Shown in pieces: positions 33,682 to 37,063 of a stretch of DNA of 37,063 bases (position 1 is the first letter of the stretch; each line of letters begins with the position of its first letter). The notes below the pieces were generated by a model, which made no database searches, had not been told where the DNA came from, and saw only the letters and a program-made list of their open reading frames with translations. The translations under genes and the position numbers were made by a program. The stretch comes from Chytridium lagenaria (Eukaryota; Chytridiomycota; Chytridiomycetes; Chytridiales; Chytridiaceae): NCBI GenBank assembly GCA_025449115.1, contig JAHLKC010000226.1, positions 1 to 37,063 on the forward strand, in the 5' to 3' direction.

Positions 33682-34763
33682 CTAATAAAGCTTCAAATGC
33701 CCCGTAACCTCATCAATCTTATTCTTTGGTGCAGGCCCAATCGCCAACACTGTCTTTGATCCCGCTGCAATCTGCGTTCTTCCAGCATCTCGAATGACTT
33801 TAGCAACAAGACCCATTGATAATGCCTTCTTTTGGAGCGCATTCCTTTTAAAGAAAAAAAGATTTAGATATGCATTCAAATGGAGTGGAGTGAATTACAT
33901 TTCATCTTCGTTCGGGCATTTAAGGGTGATTTTGGCTTGACCAAACTGCTCCCATCGCTTTACACCCTAACAAAGGAATGTGGATGTGAGTAGAAAGGAT
34001 AAATGGGAAAAGGAGATTTGAACCTTGATATCCCGTTGAAGCATTTCGTTATATGCGGCAAGAGTAGCATGACAGCACTACAAGAAAAATGTCATCAGTA
34101 ATCCTTTATGCATCGCAACACGAGGGCGACTAAAGGTTAGGTAGCAAACGTACCTGTGCCGCCACTTTTCCTTTCCCCATTTCAAGGTCTGTCCTAACGC
34201 ACAGAATCTGGGGAGATGGAGATAATATTTTTCGCGGTAAGTGATGAGGATACGTAAATAATGGTTAAGACATAGGATATTCAGATGATGGAGGTTAGCG
34301 ATCCATCAAGAAAATATAGATAGATTAAGAAATGATTTATACGATGTCTTCTTTTCCAAGGACTCCTTCAGCAGTAGATAGCAAAAGTAAATGAACATAC
34401 CATTTTCCATTCCACCTTGGATTTATCATCCGAAAGCAACGGAGGCAATGCAACAGCAGGTCCATCCACCTTCACTTCCTTCGTCTCTTTCTTCACCTCC
34501 TTCTCTTCAACAACCTCCTCCTTTTCAATCACATTATCCCTAGATGTCTCCAAAGGTCGATACGCAGGCCGTGTAAAGATCACTGGATACGCCATCATGG
34601 CAAACATAAAGCTTGCGATACATGCAGATACAATGTGGAGGCCCGTGAAGGAGGGCTGGGTGAGGAAAGTGTAGAGGTTGAAATGAGATGATGGATCACT
34701 GTCGAGGTCCGGGACGATGCCGCCTTCCGTGTGGTAGTCTTCAAAGTTGAGAAGGGGGTCCAT
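33682..34763 (-). CDS. PTH2: Peptidyl-tRNA hydrolase 2, membrane-anchored
   Basis: Releases tRNA from prematurely freed peptidyl-tRNA. Start ATG 34763 ([15 protein letters not shown]); an N-terminal membrane segment [20 protein letters not shown], then a K/E-rich linker, as in Bit1/PTRH2 proteins of the mitochondrial outer membrane. The catalytic domain reads [81 protein letters not shown] and [10 protein letters not shown]. The conserved Lys, His and the GRTQIA.GS segment are all present. Introns 34207-34400, 34078-34153, 33967-34023 and 33845-33898 keep phase with no frame break. Stop TAG at 33682-33684. Confidence 0.96.
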
Positions 34764-36443
34764 CTGGGTTTGTTTTTCGGGAAATGCTTTGGTTTTTTTT
34801 GGTCTTTACTGACACTAAGGATTGCACTGACCACAACTGTGCCAGCTGTGCACCCATCTTCAACTATAAAACTCCCACCTCTTTTCCTCCTCATGTTCTT
34901 CAGTTCGGTGAAGCAGAGTTTAGTCATCTACTAGGATTCAGGTGTTCTCAACTCTCACTTTGTCGCCCTCCTTTTTAGGGGGTACCGCAACTCATTTCCG
35001 CCAGGCACCACTTCGACTACACCATGGTCCGATGCTCCAGCGGTTATCTACCATAGCAAACGAAATAGACATCTCTCCTCACTTTTCTTTCGAGAATGGT
35101 GGGGCGTGTGTCTTTTCTTGAGCCTGTCTCCGAAATCCTTTTGGTGCGGTTCTGTCCCTTTGGGGTGAGCCGGTCAAGGAGCAAGCTTTTTGGGAAGATG
35201 TGTCTTCAGAAAACTGCTTTGTGCAGATGTTTTGCGTGCACGTCTTTCCACGTCATCTGGACCCTTGACGTTAATAAGGGGGCCACCTTCTTTCGCTCTG
35301 ATCTCTTCCTGAAGGATATATTTGAGGAGTTCAATTCTTCTCCAGAGCTTTTGAAATCTGCTTTACTTCTATGAAATTACCATTACTTGCAGAAAACTAC
35401 GTTGCCAACATATGTAGATTCTACTTTTGTAACTCTGAAGAAACCCCAGTATGTCTCGTGTACTGTATTTTCATCAACCAAATCGTTCACCGGCCGCTCA
35501 GGCCACTATACTGAATCGTATACCTAGACATATATATTTTGCCGCCACCGTTCTCGCCTTCACCACCTCCACATGTTTGAGAGTGAATTGTAGTCCTTCC
35601 CTCTCCCATTATGATACAAATCAACAAAAGGATACGGTGTAAGCTTAAACGTCGACTACATAGTGCACACACGGAGCCGCGGCATTGAGCAGCACCTTTT
35701 ACAAAATTTCACCCGTTGGTCCTTACTTCTTCTGGTACCAGCTGAGATAGAGGCCACACACCACCTTATAAGTAAATGAATGGATGACATTCTTCGCGTG
35801 TAAGTGTACAAGTCCGAACTTGTCCAGATGCCACCAATGGCAACGGGATGAGTAGGGAGCTACAGGGAATCGTATCGGTTGAGTTTTAATCACGAGGGAA
35901 GAGAGACTCTTACTTTAAAGTGATGAGAGAGATGCTAAGAGAAGGGAATTTCAATAGCAAAAAAGGCTGACGGCTGGTTATGCATGATATCTGTAGAAGG
36001 TATACACATCAACTCTTTAGAGCTCAATATTGTCCCTTACAATAAACAAAAATCCACCTCAACTCTGCCCTATTGGCCAATTCATTTCATAGCCCTCCAC
36101 TGCTCATCATGAGAAGCGAGAGGGCCTCGGCTGCGATTCGACTCTGCAGCAATGCCAGCGTCGGAGATGGAAACAATTGAAAACAAATTTCAAGGCAAAG
36201 CAACACTACACCCCAAGTGTGCTTTTTTTCTTCCAAACTTGCAGCCATCCCTGTCCACGGAAAACAGGCCTTTGGCAGCAACGTCTCGGAACCTATTATC
36301 CCTAACACCCATCGAGACTCTAGCGCATCCGGGCACCATATCCGGCTGCGGCTCCGTACTCCGACCATCACACATTTCGTCCAGACGTAGCTAGACAACT
36401 AAAACACCCATCCGACCGTTTCCCAAACATTTCTTCCCTCGCT
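34764..36443. other. 1.7-kb region with no supported gene
   Basis: Open frames of 60-103 codons occur on both strands (for example 35096-35374 + and 36087-36398 -), but none shows a domain, signal peptide or plausible splice structure that I can support. A TATAAAA at about 34865 (+) is followed by no convincing coding exon. The region separates the PTH2 start from the secreted-protein start and may contain both promoters. Confidence 0.5.
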
Positions 36444-37063
36444 ATGGCGAAGTCTCATATGCTGTGGTTCGCCATCACGGCCATCGCAGCCTTGACTTCA
36501 CCCGCTCTTGCGCAGACTGTATGCACAGGAAAGGCTGACGGGCAGATTGCTTGCATCAATCCAACCACTTTCACCATTTGTGCTGGCGGAGGTGAGTTTC
36601 TTGTCGGACATCGGCATTCTCTTACTTTCGCTTCTCAACCTTTGTTTATTACCTGCGTACTGCTCATTCAACCCATAAATTATATCTGGTTCATATTCGT
36701 GCTGATGTGTCAATTGGAATGTAGCTATAACACCTACGCAATCAACCGCTCTTGGGACCGCTTGCTGCCAAGACACAATAACCAGCATCAACGACGCAAA
36801 ATGCATTATTTGCTCTGGCGTTCCTATCGGCAACACGGTTTGCGTGAGTTCTAGCAGCATTTCGACTTGCACCAGCTCAGGTGAGTTATTCTTACCTTTC
36901 TCTCCTTTAAAGCTGTCTTCACGTGTTTTTCTTTGATACTAAACCCCGGGGATGTTTGTTTTGTGAATATGCAGGCCCATCCATCGCACAACCCTGCCCC
37001 CAGGTACTGTTTGCTGTGGCTCAAGCTGCGTCTTCCCCAGTGATGCTTCTTGTGGTCAACCTG
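36444..37063 (+). CDS. Secreted cysteine-rich protein, possibly chitin-binding (CBM19-like), partial
   Basis: Start ATG 36444; signal peptide MAKSHMLWFAITAIAALTSP followed by ALA-Q. The mature part has a repeated Cys pattern: VCTGKADGQIACINPTTFTI, CAGG, LGTACCQDTITSINDAKCII, CSGVPIGNTVCVSS, STCTSS, and, after a one-base loss in the C run near 36996, PCP.GTVCCGSSCVF. The G..ACI.PTTFTIC..G...GTACC arrangement resembles CBM19-type chitin-binding modules and related fungal wall proteins; this is inference from spacing. Introns 36592-36724 and 36881-36974 keep phase. The gene runs off the right edge, so any catalytic domain is unseen. Confidence 0.6.

Noticed and set aside
34417..34674. Ser/Thr-rich plus-strand open frame
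   Set aside because: It is the antisense of the first exon of PTH2.
1..37063. tRNA, rRNA genes or a CRISPR array
   Set aside because: Short GTTCGAATCC-like strings occur, but none sits in a cloverleaf context. No regular spacer-repeat structure was seen, and the gene set is eukaryotic.

Overview
The window looks like nuclear DNA of a zoosporic (flagellated) fungus, most likely a chytrid. Genes are interrupted by short GT-AG introns of about 40-215 nt. The set is fungal: an MRP/ABCC transporter, a full-size ABCG transporter of the yeast YOL075c type, a Rho GTPase with a CAAX box, a secreted Ala/Pro/Thr-rich protein with a GPI-like tail, and a cysteine-rich secreted protein. It also holds a SPATA4/SPEF1-type calponin-homology gene, a family tied to cilia and flagella. 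All identifications come from reading motifs by eye; no database was searched.

Layout. 12-5252 (-): ABCC transporter. About 6900-8769 (+): F-box/LRR-like gene. 9739-14447 (+): full-size ABCG transporter with a TATA box and a poly(A) signal. 15493-16053 (-): secreted protein. 17515-18461 (-): Rho GTPase. 19018-21666 (-): large unrecognised helical protein. 21729-22421 (-): flagellar-type CH-domain protein. 22664-24392 (-): VWA-domain protein, divergent by only 66 bp from 24459-25498 (+): FMC1-like ATP synthase assembly factor. 25793-28291 (+): decayed pogo/Tigger-type transposase. About 28700-29280 (-): degenerate copy of NOP16. 29791-32002 (+): mitochondrial propionyl-CoA carboxylase beta. 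32605-33318 (-): the intact NOP16. 33682-34763 (-): peptidyl-tRNA hydrolase 2. 36444-end (+): secreted cysteine-rich protein, cut by the window edge.

Reading frames. From position 1 to about 28 kb almost every gene, including ones expected to be essential such as Rho, needs single-base corrections to read through. Most breaks look like one missing base, many beside short G, C or A runs. From 29.8 to 34.8 kb three conserved genes (PCCB, NOP16, PTH2) read without any break. Uneven consensus quality is the simplest explanation, but decay of part of the region cannot be excluded. Where I call a broken gene, the coordinates span the whole recognisable gene.

The genes do not form a pathway. FMC1 and PCCB are mitochondrial, PTH2 has a membrane anchor, NOP16 is nucleolar, the two ABC proteins are membrane exporters or floppases, and the CH-domain gene points to a flagellated zoospore stage. 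I did not find a convincing new multi-gene system. The items most worth checking are the NOP16 duplicate, the PCCB start codon that appears split by an intron, the altered catalytic positions of the transposase, and the uneven distribution of frame breaks.
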